A stretch of 64,000 nt of DNA from UBA5109 sp965661005 (GCA_965661005.1 CBFICB010000002.1:186001-250000), one strand, 5' to 3'; counted from the first letter of the stretch, positions 44,638-53,600 are shown. Made by a program: numbers and translations. The notes: generated by a model not told the origin, from the letters alone.

Positions 44638-44979
44638 CTAGTTAGCGCTATCGTCAGCGACTTTAACGGTAATATGACAGTAACGTTTTAAAATTCTATC
44701 TGCCCGACCTTTAGCGCGTGGGCGAATACGCTTCAATGTAGTACCTTCATCTACATAAATTGTGCTAACACGAAGCTCATCAATATCAAGCCCTTCATTA
44801 TGCTCAGCATTAGCTATGGCGGAATCCAATACTTTCTTGATAACCTCAGCGCCTTTTTTAGGACTAAAGGTTAAAATTTCCAGCGCTGCTTCAACACCAA
44901 GACCACGAATCTGATCAGCTACCAGTCTCGCTTTTTGTGCTGAAAGGTTTGCACCTTTTAGTTTCGCTGTTACTTCCAT
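44638..44979 (-). CDS. rplV: 50S ribosomal protein L22
   Basis: A 113-residue protein whose long hairpin lines the exit tunnel. SAQKARLVADQIRG, the AEHNEGLDIDELRVSTIYVDEG region and the hairpin LKRIRPRAKGRADRILKR are intact, with no deletion in the hairpin of the kind seen in some macrolide-resistant strains. Confidence 0.98.
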   Translation of the reverse strand: MEVTAKLKGANLSAQKARLVADQIRGLGVEAALEILTFSPKKGAEVIKKVLDSAIANAEHNEGLDIDELRVSTIYVDEGTTLKRIRPRAKGRADRILKRYCHITVKVADDSAN

Positions 44980-45017
44980 TATCTTCTAAGCCTCAAAACT
45001 TATTTACGTATTTATTA

Positions 45018-45290
45018 TTAACGCGCTTTCTTATCTGCAGCATGGCCACGGTATGTGCGAGTAACCACAAACTCACCTAATTTATGTCCAACCATATCTT
45101 CAGAAATCAAAATAGGCACATGTTGGCGACCATTATGAACAGCAATAGTTAAGCCCAGCATTTCCGGAGAAATCATGGAACGTCTAGACCAGGTTTTAAT
45201 TGGTCTTCTGTCATTATTCTCAGCAGCAACCTGTACTTTCTTCAATAAATGAAGATCTATAAAAGGCCCTTTTTTTAGTGATCTTGGCAC
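45018..45290 (-). CDS. rpsS: 30S ribosomal protein S19
   Basis: A 90-residue head protein. PRSLKKGPFIDLHLL, TIAVHNGRQHVPILIS and the C-terminal FVVTRTYRGHAADKKAR are standard. It lies 14 nt after rplB. Confidence 0.98.
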   Translation of the reverse strand: MPRSLKKGPFIDLHLLKKVQVAAENNDRRPIKTWSRRSMISPEMLGLTIAVHNGRQHVPILISEDMVGHKLGEFVVTRTYRGHAADKKAR

Positions 45291-45304
45291 TGTTATACCT
45301 ACCT

Positions 45305-46135
45305 TTATCTATGAGCGTTTCTGCGACGAACTATCATATTGTTCGTTCGCTTGTTAGTTCTTGTTTTGTAACCTTTTGTCGGTGTCCCCCATGGCGAAAC
45401 AGGATGACGTCCGCCTGAAGTTCTACCTTCACCACCACCATGTGGATGATCAACCGGGTTCATGGCAACACCACGAACAGTTGGTCTAACACCTCTCCAG
45501 CGTCTAGCACCAGCTTTACCTAGTGAACGCAAATTGTGCTCACTATTGGACACCTCGCCCAATACAGCTCGGCAATCAGATAACACTTTACGCATTTCAC
45601 CTGAACGTAAACGCAAGGTTGCATACTGCCCTTCTCTGGCAACCAGCTGTACAGATGTTCCAGCACTACGCGCCATTTGTGCACCTTTTCCAGGTTTTAG
45701 CTCGATACAATGCACCGTGCTACCAACAGGGATGTCGCGCAAAGCAAGACAATTGCCGGGCTTCATTGGTGCTGAAGAACCTGAAATAACTTGATCACCT
45801 GCACTTACCTTGGCTGGAGCAATGATGTAACGACGCTCACCATCTGCATACTTAAGCAAAGCTATGTTGGCACTGCGATTAGGGTCATATTCGAGCCTTT
45901 CAATCACTGCTGGGATGCCATCTTTATCACGTTTAAAGTCAATGACTCGGTATTTTTGTTTATGGCCACCACCAATATGACGGGTTGTAATGCGCCCAGC
46001 ATTATTACGACCACCATGTTTTGACTTTTTCTCAAGCAATGGCGCATAAGGCTGCCCTTTATGAAGGTCAGGATTAACAACCTTAACCACAAAGCGACGA
46101 CCTGGTGAAGTAGGTTTACTCTTTACAACTGGCAT
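45305..46135 (-). CDS. rplB: 50S ribosomal protein L2
   Basis: A 276-residue protein near the peptidyl-transferase centre. The RNA-binding core (HIGGGHKQKYRVIDFKRD; EYDPNRSANIALLKY) and the conserved NPVDHPHGGGEGR loop with its essential histidine are present. Length is close to E. coli (273). Confidence 0.98.
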   Translation of the reverse strand: MPVVKSKPTSPGRRFVVKVVNPDLHKGQPYAPLLEKKSKHGGRNNAGRITTRHIGGGHKQKYRVIDFKRDKDGIPAVIERLEYDPNRSANIALLKYADGERRYIIAPAKVSAGDQVISGSSAPMKPGNCLALRDIPVGSTVHCIELKPGKGAQMARSAGTSVQLVAREGQYATLRLRSGEMRKVLSDCRAVLGEVSNSEHNLRSLGKAGARRWRGVRPTVRGVAMNPVDHPHGGGEGRTSGGRHPVSPWGTPTKGYKTRTNKRTNNMIVRRRNAHR

Positions 46136-46151
46136 GATCTTTTCTTACCCC

Positions 46152-46451
46152 TTAACCCAGTTCTGCAAAGTCTATTTCTTGACCTTGCTCTAATCTTATA
46201 TAGGCTTTCTTCCAGTCTGAGCGGCTACGCAGCTTGCCGCGCGCTGATCTTTTGGTTTTGCCTTTTACATTTAAAATCTGCACATCTTTCACCTGAACAT
46301 CAAACAAGCTTTCAACAGCTTCTTTAACTTCTGGTTTAGTTGCATCTTTTGCCACTCTAAAAGTCACCTGATTATTTTCTTCAGAAATAATTGAGGTTTT
46401 TTCAGAAATATGTGGCCCAAGAATAATGGTTAATATGCGTTCCTGATTCAT
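46152..46451 (-). CDS. rplW: 50S ribosomal protein L23
   Basis: A 99-residue exit-tunnel protein that docks signal recognition particle and trigger factor. LGPHISEKTSII, the VAKDATKPEVKEAVESLFDV block and KRSARGKLRSRSDWKKAYI are typical. Its ATG overlaps the rplD stop by four bases. Confidence 0.98.
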   Translation of the reverse strand: MNQERILTIILGPHISEKTSIISEENNQVTFRVAKDATKPEVKEAVESLFDVQVKDVQILNVKGKTKRSARGKLRSRSDWKKAYIRLEQGQEIDFAELG

Positions 46452-47065
46452 GCCAGCATCCCCTCTACTTTCTTCAGTGCAGGCACTGTCATTAATACTT
46501 TGTCAAAGCCAATCAGACTGACAGGATCTACTGCTGCAGCATCACGAACGTCAACTTTGTACAAGTTACGAGATGCTAAATACAAATTCTTATCTATTTC
46601 TTCACTGACAATTAGCACATCTTTTAGATCAAACTCTGATAGTTTTTGAACAAGACCTTTAGTCTTGTGATCTTCTAGAGTGAAATCATCAACGATTAGG
46701 AGTCTTTCCTGACGAATTAATTCTGAAAGAATGCAGCGAAGAGCGCCACGGTACATTTTTTTATTGATTTTCTTTGAGTGATCTTGAGGTCTTGCAGCAA
46801 AAGTAACTCCACCTGAGCGCCAGATAGGCCCTCTCGTGGTTCCCGCTCTTGCACGGCCAGTGCCTTTTTGACGCCAAGGCTTTTTGCCACCGCCATTTAC
46901 TTCAGAGCGGGTCTTTTGTTTAACTGAGCCCTGACGAGCGCCAGCCATATAAGTCACTACTACCTGATGGACAAGGCTTTCGTTAAATTCTTTAGCGAAA
47001 CTCTCATCAGAAACTGAAACTTTTTTGCCGGTCTTCTTACCGGGCCCTGCAACATTAATATCCAT
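46448..47065 (-). CDS. rplD: 50S ribosomal protein L4
   Basis: A 205-residue protein whose loop reaches the exit tunnel: GGGKKPWRQKGTGRARAGT is intact. In enterobacteria L4 also represses the S10 operon through the leader before rpsJ. Here the long rpsJ-rplC spacer raises the question of an internal control site. It starts 3 nt after rplC. Confidence 0.98.
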   Translation of the reverse strand: MDINVAGPGKKTGKKVSVSDESFAKEFNESLVHQVVVTYMAGARQGSVKQKTRSEVNGGGKKPWRQKGTGRARAGTTRGPIWRSGGVTFAARPQDHSKKINKKMYRGALRCILSELIRQERLLIVDDFTLEDHKTKGLVQKLSEFDLKDVLIVSEEIDKNLYLASRNLYKVDVRDAAAVDPVSLIGFDKVLMTVPALKKVEGMLA

Positions 47066-47068
47066 TGC

Positions 47069-47728
47069 TTACCCCCTTGAAGACTTAACTTTGATGGTTG
47101 GAGAAATGATCACATCGGAACCAGTCGCACCGGGTACCGCACCCTTGATCATAAGTAGATTATTTTCTGTATCAATCTGAACAATTTCGAGGCCTTGAGT
47201 CGTAACTTGTACATCACCCATTTGGCCTGCCATTTTTTTACCTTTCCATACTCTTCCTGGCGTCTGGCATTGACCAATAGATCCGGGCGCTCTATGCGAA
47301 AGAGAGTTGCCGTGGGTAGCATCCTGCATACGGAAGTTGTAACGCTTAATAACGCCCTGAAAACCCTTACCCTTAGAAGTTCCAGTCACATCAACGACTT
47401 GCCCTGTTTCAAATTTCTCTACAGTAAGCTCACTTCCAGCGATAAGTTCCTGCTCGGAAACCTCAGTTTCTTCAGTACGAAATTCCCAGAGTCCACGTCC
47501 AGCATCAACACCAGCCTTAGCAAAATGACCCGCTTCTGATTTTGAGACATGTGAAGTCTTGACTGAACCAGCAGTAACCTGAATAGCACTATAGCCATCA
47601 GTTTCTACCGTTTTAATCTGCGTTACTCGGTTGGGAAGTACTTCCACAACTGTTACGGGTATAGAGGACCCTGTCTCGGTGAAAATGCGGGTCATCCCGC
47701 TTTTTCGACCGACTAAGCCAATCGACAT
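47069..47728 (-). CDS. rplC: 50S ribosomal protein L3
   Basis: A 219-residue protein that starts large-subunit assembly. VGRKSGMTRIFTETG, the KGKGFQGVIKRYNF block and GSIGQCQTPGRVWKGKKMAG are standard; the glutamine in GQ is the residue methylated by PrmB in E. coli. It is separated from rpsJ by 232 nt, much more than usual. Confidence 0.98.
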   Translation of the reverse strand: MSIGLVGRKSGMTRIFTETGSSIPVTVVEVLPNRVTQIKTVETDGYSAIQVTAGSVKTSHVSKSEAGHFAKAGVDAGRGLWEFRTEETEVSEQELIAGSELTVEKFETGQVVDVTGTSKGKGFQGVIKRYNFRMQDATHGNSLSHRAPGSIGQCQTPGRVWKGKKMAGQMGDVQVTTQGLEIVQIDTENNLLMIKGAVPGATGSDVIISPTIKVKSSRG

Positions 47729-47960
47729 TATAATAACCTCATCGTGTATGGGGCTTTAACCCACTATGGCTGCTTACGCATTACACCATGTTATGTTTAG
47801 CATCCGATGACCTGATACAGGCACATTCAGATAACTACTAGTTGTATTTAAAGTGCCAGCTTACGAGAAAGCAGACACTCACTTCTTTTGAATCTTTATT
47901 TAACTTAAAGTTTTATAGTTCTTTAATTATTATTTTTAAATTTCAACTACTTACTTATGA
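47729..47960 (-). other. Long spacer inside the S10 operon (rpsJ-rplC), possible leader
   Basis: This 232-nt stretch has no gene. On the minus strand the upstream half is AT-rich with poly-A and TATAAA-like runs. The downstream half contains possible stems GGCAC...GTGCC and TGGG...CCCA, the second close to the rplC ribosome-binding region (GAGG before ATG 47728). No clear promoter with correct spacing was found. It could be an mRNA control element or a secondary promoter region. Confidence 0.4.
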
Positions 47961-48272
47961 TTAACCCAAACTAATCTGCACTTCAACTCCTGCAGCCAGG
48001 TCGAGCTTCATCAAAGCATCAACGGTTTTTTCCGTTGGTTCAACAATATCCAGGAGGCGCTTGTGTGTTCTGATCTCATACTGATCTCGAGCATCTTTAT
48101 TCACATGCGGCGAAATAAGCACAGTAAAACGCTCTTTACGAGTAGGCAAAGGGATAGGACCCTTAACCTGTGCTCCAGTACGCTTGACTGTATCCACTAT
48201 TTCCAAAGTTGACTTATCAATAAGCCCATGATCAAAGGCTTTAAGCCGAATTCTGATTCGCTGGTTCTGCAT
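47961..48272 (-). CDS. rpsJ: 30S ribosomal protein S10 (NusE)
   Basis: A 103-residue head protein that also acts as the transcription antitermination factor NusE. MQNQRIRIRLKAFDHGLID, VKGPIPLPTRKERFTVL and THKRLLDIVEPTEKT are standard. A CAGGAG lies upstream of ATG 48272, and a strong sigma-70 promoter lies at 48362-48390. It opens the S10 operon. Confidence 0.98.
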   Translation of the reverse strand: MQNQRIRIRLKAFDHGLIDKSTLEIVDTVKRTGAQVKGPIPLPTRKERFTVLISPHVNKDARDQYEIRTHKRLLDIVEPTEKTVDALMKLDLAAGVEVQISLG

Positions 48273-48361
48273 GCGACCAACATCTCCTGTTTATTGTTAA
48301 AGAACTATTTTTATACGGAGGCACAGGGAATACCCTTTTCCACCGCGAAAAAAGAGCGCAA

Positions 48362-48390
48362 ATTGTAAGGATGCTGCCTGCCTCTGTCAA
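48362..48390 (-). promoter_or_regulatory. Sigma-70 promoter of the S10 operon
   Basis: On the minus strand TTGACA (48385-48390) and TACAAT (48362-48367) are separated by exactly 17 nt. Transcription would start near 48355, giving an rpsJ leader of about 80 nt, which contains a small palindrome (AGGGTATTCCCT). Confidence 0.82.
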
Positions 48391-48451
48391 GCACTGAATG
48401 CTGTTAGAAGTTATTATTTTTAGGCTTTTGAGCTATTACTACTAAAAACGA

Positions 48452-49369
48452 CTATAAGCCCAATAATTGATCGAAAAGATCGTTCAAACTTTGCTCTCGC
48501 ATACCCGGTACAAGAGGAACAGCGATGTTTATAATTGTTTCTGGACTCGGGATAACATCAATAGCGTGCTCAACATCCTTGATGGTCATGGTTGAAGCAT
48601 TGTCTCCCAATATGCGGTTAACTGTTGTGACTGTGTGGATAGCGCCAAACATAATACCTATCACCTCTACAGAACCATCGTAAAGTTCAATCACTAGAGG
48701 ACCACCGGAGCTTGATCCGGTGGAGTCGCAATTTGTATAAATAGAATGACCCGCGCCTAATATAGCTCTCGGAGTTGGCTGCCAAATAGAGCAATTATCT
48801 GAAATCTGTATTCTTGCGGCGCCTTCATCAGGGATTAAATTTCCGCCATAAAATTTGATTTCACCCAGACCTGCTTGCAGCAGACTATGTAATTCCTGAT
48901 AAGTTCTGTTGCTCAAAGAAAGACTAGTGCCCGTTGCACTCTCATCAGAAGATAGGATACTAAGGCCCCAATCATTTTTAATGTAGACTGAAGGATCTTG
49001 CTGAATCAAACCACCTGTAATGTTGTTTTCTAAGTTTATGATCAAGTCAGAGCCATAAGGCCTGAATGTACATTCAGCATAGAACTCATTATTACTTGTA
49101 TCGCGAAAACTATGCCCTGATGCAACCAGCAAAGAGTTCTTGCTTGCTTGCCCAATATCAATAAAAAAACCTGTGCTTACTCTTTGACCTCCAGTCTTCG
49201 TATCTTTACAAAATATTTCACCTGTAGCGCTAATAGTGCTTCTTTCCAGTTCGCTATTTGGATCTCGCCGACTTATACCGTCGTAAGTGAAGTTTGCACC
49301 GTAGGCGATTGCAGCAAGCAGAGACAGACTCAACAGTGAAGTGCATTGTAAATATTTTTTGTTTAACAT
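48452..49369 (-). CDS. Putative exported trypsin-like serine protease
   Basis: A 305-residue exported protein from ATG 49369, which opens a good signal peptide (ending YGA); an upstream GTG at 49405 would add 12 residues. Possible chymotrypsin-fold triad: histidine in VASGHSF, aspartate in KNDWGLSIL and serine in GSSSGGPLVIEL. The His motif differs from the usual TAAHC, so activity is uncertain. Two cysteines flank the serine region (DNCSIW and TNCDSTG). It lies between the S10 promoter and the DUF6152 cassette, in the fusA-rpsJ interval. I cannot name a substrate. Confidence 0.65.
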   Translation of the reverse strand: MLNKKYLQCTSLLSLSLLAAIAYGANFTYDGISRRDPNSELERSTISATGEIFCKDTKTGGQRVSTGFFIDIGQASKNSLLVASGHSFRDTSNNEFYAECTFRPYGSDLIINLENNITGGLIQQDPSVYIKNDWGLSILSSDESATGTSLSLSNRTYQELHSLLQAGLGEIKFYGGNLIPDEGAARIQISDNCSIWQPTPRAILGAGHSIYTNCDSTGSSSGGPLVIELYDGSVEVIGIMFGAIHTVTTVNRILGDNASTMTIKDVEHAIDVIPSPETIINIAVPLVPGMREQSLNDLFDQLLGL

Positions 49370-49428
49370 CAGCCTAACCCGGCTCGTAAATGAAAACTGG
49401 CTCACAGTCCAGTTTCTCGTAGATAAAC

Positions 49429-49452
49429 AAAGGGCTTCCTCGGAAGCCCTTT
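49429..49452. terminator. Hairpin terminator after DUF6152 cassette 2
   Basis: The stem AGGGCTTCC/GGAAGCCCT has A and T flanks on both sides and lies 38 nt after the DUF6152 stop on the minus strand and upstream of the protease gene. It should separate the cassette from the protease. Confidence 0.75.
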
Positions 49453-49489
49453 ATTGTGTAGGTATTTTAGCATTTTAATGCAGGCTTAC

Positions 49490-49963
49490 TTAGGGCATTT
49501 CTTCACCTGCATCCATCGCTTCTTGTTTTGACATATAGCCCTTAGCATACCAGTCTTGCCAGGCATCCCTGTCTGCACCGCATCCACCATCACTGGGGTC
49601 ATACCAAACACCATCCTTTAGCACCAGGCCTACTGCTCCCCCGTTCCTGCCATCGCGCAGAGGGCATTGAACGATAGTAACTTGATCTCCGGGCTGAAAA
49701 GTATAACCCGTCATAGATGGAGTACTTTCAATCATTCTGGGTGGAGCCGCACCTTCAAAGGCAAAGACTGTACCAGCGTTATCCCTTATATATAGTGCAA
49801 CATGCGGACTATTAAAAGCCCATCGAACTACCTCTCCACTGATAACTTCCTCAGTTGCCCTGTCAAACATCGCAAAACTGTGATGTGCAGAGGCATAATT
49901 TACAGCACTTAATGCCAGTACTGCCAAAAAAATAGCTGATTGTTTCTTTAGTGATTTTTTCAT
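49490..49963 (-). CDS. DUF6152 family secreted protein (cassette 2)
   Basis: A 157-residue exported protein; GAGGA precedes ATG 49963. The signal peptide ends ASA, and the mature chain is predicted to begin HHSFAMFD, identical in these eight residues to the protein at 1082-1564. Shared later blocks are RWAFN-SPH (Asn replaced by Ser before the Pro-His), FEGAA and TFQPGD. Two cysteines (VQCPL and GGCGAD) lie in the second half. It follows the secreted partner gene by 60 nt, the same order as cassette 1. The function is unknown; a mature N-terminal histidine suggests metal binding by analogy with histidine-brace proteins. Confidence 0.8.
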   Translation of the reverse strand: MKKSLKKQSAIFLAVLALSAVNYASAHHSFAMFDRATEEVISGEVVRWAFNSPHVALYIRDNAGTVFAFEGAAPPRMIESTPSMTGYTFQPGDQVTIVQCPLRDGRNGGAVGLVLKDGVWYDPSDGGCGADRDAWQDWYAKGYMSKQEAMDAGEEMP

Positions 49964-50023
49964 AATTGCTTCCTCAAAAATAAGCGCTTAATCAAAGCTT
50001 CTGTTTGAATAATCAATGGCAAC

Positions 50024-51058
50024 TTAAAAGGCAAAATCAAACTGATCATCAAATACAGGGCTTTTTTCCTGCCCCGTTAAACCTGGAGGCAAATCCGGGT
50101 TACGTGTTGCAGGCGTACCTCGAGGATCTAGATATCCAGGTTCGCCTGGAAGTCGATACTGTGTATTGGGTCGACCTTCTTCATCAAAAGTCAGATAGGT
50201 ATTCTGGTTTTGAGCACATTCCCAATATCGTATTCTTAAACCAGCATCTTCCATATCCTGACGATGACGATAGGTATATATAATGTTTAGCGGCTCTTCT
50301 AGCATCAAGTCATCATAAAAATAGACATTGACAGCAATTTTCATCTCGTTGCTTTCTGCATCCCACCACTCATACCAAATTTCTACAGTTTCTGCCTGAT
50401 TACTGGTTGGGGGCATTCCACGAAAGAAATCAGCTGGGTAGATATCCTCAGTATGCACTACTAATACATCACCTAATTCTTCATCTTCAGCCCAAAAGCC
50501 TATGCTATCCCCGGCGGCAAAATGTGTTCCATCGATATTCACATGCTCCTGATTAATATAAATACGACGGGTGTCATTGGCCAGGTCGTTATGCCACAGA
50601 GAATAAGTTGGTGTGTTTAAAAATTCACGCACATAAGGCTCTCTAAACCATCGCGGGATACCAGCCGGCTCACAGGTAGTCAAACGATCATAGTCAACCC
50701 CTGCATTGAAAGCCTGATTCCCTAGATCAAGGCGATATCGAAAAGCTGCTTCATATTCTTCTGAGAGAACGCCTGAAAGAATTTCACCATCTTCATCCAT
50801 AAATAAGGGATTATTCCTGGCTTGATGCGCCGAAGTCGACCATAGCCCTTCCCATTTGGGGACGCTCAAATAGTCATGCTGTACGCCACCTTTATAGTAG
50901 TCCATCAAATAATCATAATGCTCTCTTGAAGTTTCGAACTCCATTGGAAATGGAATAGCTTCAGGCAAGTTGCCCTGACCAGGTTGAGCAAAGACTGAAC
51001 TTGATACGATAAGGCTTGCACTCAATACAATGGTTTTCAAGTGTTTAGATAATGTCAT
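50024..51058 (-). CDS. Conserved secreted protein, paralogue of 1601-2614
   Basis: A 344-residue exported protein; a signal peptide ends VFAQ. It shares with the 1601-2614 protein the blocks GGVQH, WEGLWS, YDRLTTC, EPYVREF, TRRIYI, NIDGTHFAAGDSIGFW, RGMPPTSNQ and RYWEC, and the same two cysteines. The C-terminal 25 residues differ. I know no family name; the SIGxW region recalls widespread uncharacterised secreted proteins. GGGG lies before ATG 51058. It is divergent from the PQQ dehydrogenase gene across a 365-nt gap, which hints at shared control. Confidence 0.75.
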   Translation of the reverse strand: MTLSKHLKTIVLSASLIVSSSVFAQPGQGNLPEAIPFPMEFETSREHYDYLMDYYKGGVQHDYLSVPKWEGLWSTSAHQARNNPLFMDEDGEILSGVLSEEYEAAFRYRLDLGNQAFNAGVDYDRLTTCEPAGIPRWFREPYVREFLNTPTYSLWHNDLANDTRRIYINQEHVNIDGTHFAAGDSIGFWAEDEELGDVLVVHTEDIYPADFFRGMPPTSNQAETVEIWYEWWDAESNEMKIAVNVYFYDDLMLEEPLNIIYTYRHRQDMEDAGLRIRYWECAQNQNTYLTFDEEGRPNTQYRLPGEPGYLDPRGTPATRNPDLPPGLTGQEKSPVFDDQFDFAF

Positions 51059-51350
51059 ATTTCCCCCTATGAAAATCGACGAGTAATTGTTTTTATTGGA
51101 CTTGAAAAATTAAAATACTCTATATGATTCAAGCTGATTTTTTACTTCTTTTTCACTTATACTCTGTTCTTACTATTTACAAACTTGATGTTTTTTACTG
51201 CTTTCAATTGGATTAATTCAAATTAACTCCATCTCAAGGCAAACGATTAATATTTATTATTGCTAATACCCAGAAAATCAATCATTAAACCATAAGGTAA
51301 AATAATCAAGCCTAGAATTGTTTAAATTTAAAGGATTTATAAGATTCATA

Positions 51351-51378
51351 TTGAACAAAGCACCAGAATTGGTATTCT
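51351..51378 (+). promoter_or_regulatory. Possible promoter of the PQQ dehydrogenase gene
   Basis: TTGAAC at 51351-51356 and TATTCT at 51373-51378 are spaced by 16 nt, 45 nt before the GTG start. The match is moderate. The rest of the 365-nt divergent gap (51059-51423) is AT-rich and shows no other clear element. Confidence 0.4.
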
Positions 51379-51423
51379 TGACCGACTAAAAACCTAGCTT
51401 TCATCATTAAGGAGTTTTTACCA

Positions 51424-53583
51424 GTGAAAATAACAAGACCTTATCCAATGCTGTTGGGTGGCCTCATATTGATGGGCATGCCTTTTATAGCAACATCTCA
51501 ACCGGGCCCATTGCCAGAAGATCCAGCATATTACACTACTGAACAAGCTGAGCGTGGAGAAGTGCTTTACCAGCAAAACTGTCTAATCTGCCATGGAGAA
51601 AATTTAAATGATGGAGAGTTTGGTGCCCCATTGAAGGGAACTTCATTCTCGATTCGTTGGGCAGGCACTGGCATGGATGCACTGCTAGAGCAAACAAGGG
51701 AAATGCCTCCTGGCCAGTCGAATAGATTTAGTGGTCAACAATATGCAGATATGATCGCATTTATTCTGCAGGAAAATGACATTCCTGCCGGTGAAGAGGC
51801 CTTACCATCAGATTCAACAGAATTGGCAAATTTATACCTGCCTGGCGACTCGCTGAACTCTAGCCAACTTGTCAGAAGGAGAGGAGGCCCAGCTGGTGGT
51901 TTTGCCCCAGGAGTTGAAATACCTGAGTGGGAAACAGAGCCCAGTCCCTTAGCAAATATTTCTGATGTAACTGATAACTTATTGGACAATCCTCCAGCAG
52001 AATCATGGCTAACCTGGCGCAGAACTCATAATGCCACTGGTTTTAGCCCCTTGGATCAAATCAACAAAGATAATGTTGAAGATCTCCGGGTTGCCTGGAG
52101 TCTGGCTCTTCCAGCTGGACCTAATGAATCTACTCCTCTTATTCACGAAGGAGTTATGTTTGTTCATAGCTATGGTGACAATATCATGGCTTTAAATGCC
52201 GTTACGGGTGATGAACTTTGGCATTATCGCCACGACCTAGCTGACGATATCAATCCACGACTAATGCGCAATATCTCTATTTACGGAGATAAGATATATG
52301 CTGCCACTTCAGACAGAAAGGTTATTGCTCTTGATATGCGCACCGGCAACCTAGTTTGGGAAACTGAAATAGATGGAGCTATCTCAGGCGGTCCAACAGT
52401 TGCAAAAGGTGTGGTTATGCAAGGCACTATGATGACTCGAAAGCCTAATGTTGTTCCTGGCGGAGGCTTCGTACAAGGACTAGATGCTGAAACCGGTGAA
52501 AAGCTTTGGCGTTTCAACTCGATACCGGAACCTGATGAATTAGGTGGAAACTCATGGAATGGTGTGCCTTATGAAGAAAGAAATGGTGGTTCTTTTTGGG
52601 TAGCTGGTTCATATGACCCAGTAACCGAACTGGCTTATTTTGCACCTTCACCAACCTATGACACTGCTCTGACCGTCAACCCAGTGAATCAGCCGGGCAT
52701 AACGAATGACGCTTTATTCACCAATTCAACTTTGGCTTTAAGGCCTGAAACAGGTGAACTGGTCTGGTATTTTCAACATATGAATAACGACCAGTTTGAT
52801 GCGGATTGGATTTTCGAGCGCATTGTTACGGATATCAATATCGACGGCAGAGAACGTCGTGTGTCCATGACAGCCGGCAAACAAGGCTTTTATGATGTCA
52901 ATGATGCAGAAACCGGAGAATACCTATTGTCTTATGATATGGGTCTACAAAACTTTATCCTTGGAGTAGACCTGGAGTCAGGCAAAAAGATTGTAGATAT
53001 GTCACTCTATCCTGATGGCGAACGCAAAATGGTTTGCCCACATGCTGGCGGGGGACGCAGCTGGCTACCTGGCGCTTACAACCCAGAAACGCAGACCATG
53101 TACGTCCCTGCTGTAGAAGTCTGCATGGACCTTATTCCTACAGGTGAAGGTCTGGGATCGGGAGCTCTCTCTGCTGGATATAATTGGATGCTTCGACCAC
53201 GACCTGACAGTGATGGCTTATACGGTCACGTGCAAGCTTTTAATGTTGGAGAAAGCATGAGCCAAGCTTGGACTGCTCGACAACGAGCTCCTCAGTCAAC
53301 TGGCATGCTAGCCACTGCTGGCGGTCTGGTTTTCGCTGGAGCACTCGATCGTAATTTAACTGCTTATGATGACATGAGCGGTGAGCCTCTTTGGCAGGTA
53401 AGACTTTCCGATGTTCCTAATTCCAGCCCAATATCATTTGCTGTTAACGGCAAACAGTATATTGCAATGGTGGTTGGTTATGGTGGTGCGCAAACAGCCT
53501 CTTTTGGAGGACTGGTTCCTGAAATCACTTTGCCGGCAACGCCTAGTTCGTCGGTTTGGGTTTTCGAATTACCTGATCAATAA
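51424..53583 (+). CDS. PQQ-dependent dehydrogenase with N-terminal cytochrome c domain
   Basis: A 719-residue exported quinohaemoprotein. A signal peptide (ending ATSQ) is followed by a cytochrome c domain at about residues 38-120: haem motif CLICH, then EMPPG with the likely axial methionine. A PQQ beta-propeller fills residues about 190-715, with repeats such as ALNAVTGDELWHYRH, ALDMRTGNLVWE, GLDAETGEKLWRF and LRPETGELVWYFQHM. FDADWIFER resembles the catalytic-aspartate region of quinoprotein alcohol dehydrogenases. Classical quinohaemoprotein dehydrogenases have the cytochrome at the C-terminus; this reversed order recalls polyvinyl-alcohol dehydrogenases. The substrate is unknown. The start is GTG with AAGGAG 9 nt upstream. 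Confidence 0.88.
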   Translation: MKITRPYPMLLGGLILMGMPFIATSQPGPLPEDPAYYTTEQAERGEVLYQQNCLICHGENLNDGEFGAPLKGTSFSIRWAGTGMDALLEQTREMPPGQSNRFSGQQYADMIAFILQENDIPAGEEALPSDSTELANLYLPGDSLNSSQLVRRRGGPAGGFAPGVEIPEWETEPSPLANISDVTDNLLDNPPAESWLTWRRTHNATGFSPLDQINKDNVEDLRVAWSLALPAGPNESTPLIHEGVMFVHSYGDNIMALNAVTGDELWHYRHDLADDINPRLMRNISIYGDKIYAATSDRKVIALDMRTGNLVWETEIDGAISGGPTVAKGVVMQGTMMTRKPNVVPGGGFVQGLDAETGEKLWRFNSIPEPDELGGNSWNGVPYEERNGGSFWVAGSYDPVTELAYFAPSPTYDTALTVNPVNQPGITNDALFTNSTLALRPETGELVWYFQHMNNDQFDADWIFERIVTDINIDGRERRVSMTAGKQGFYDVNDAETGEYLLSYDMGLQNFILGVDLESGKKIVDMSLYPDGERKMVCPHAGGGRSWLPGAYNPETQTMYVPAVEVCMDLIPTGEGLGSGALSAGYNWMLRPRPDSDGLYGHVQAFNVGESMSQAWTARQRAPQSTGMLATAGGLVFAGALDRNLTAYDDMSGEPLWQVRLSDVPNSSPISFAVNGKQYIAMVVGYGGAQTASFGGLVPEITLPATPSSSVWVFELPDQ

Positions 53584-53600
53584 GCAATAAATAATAGACA

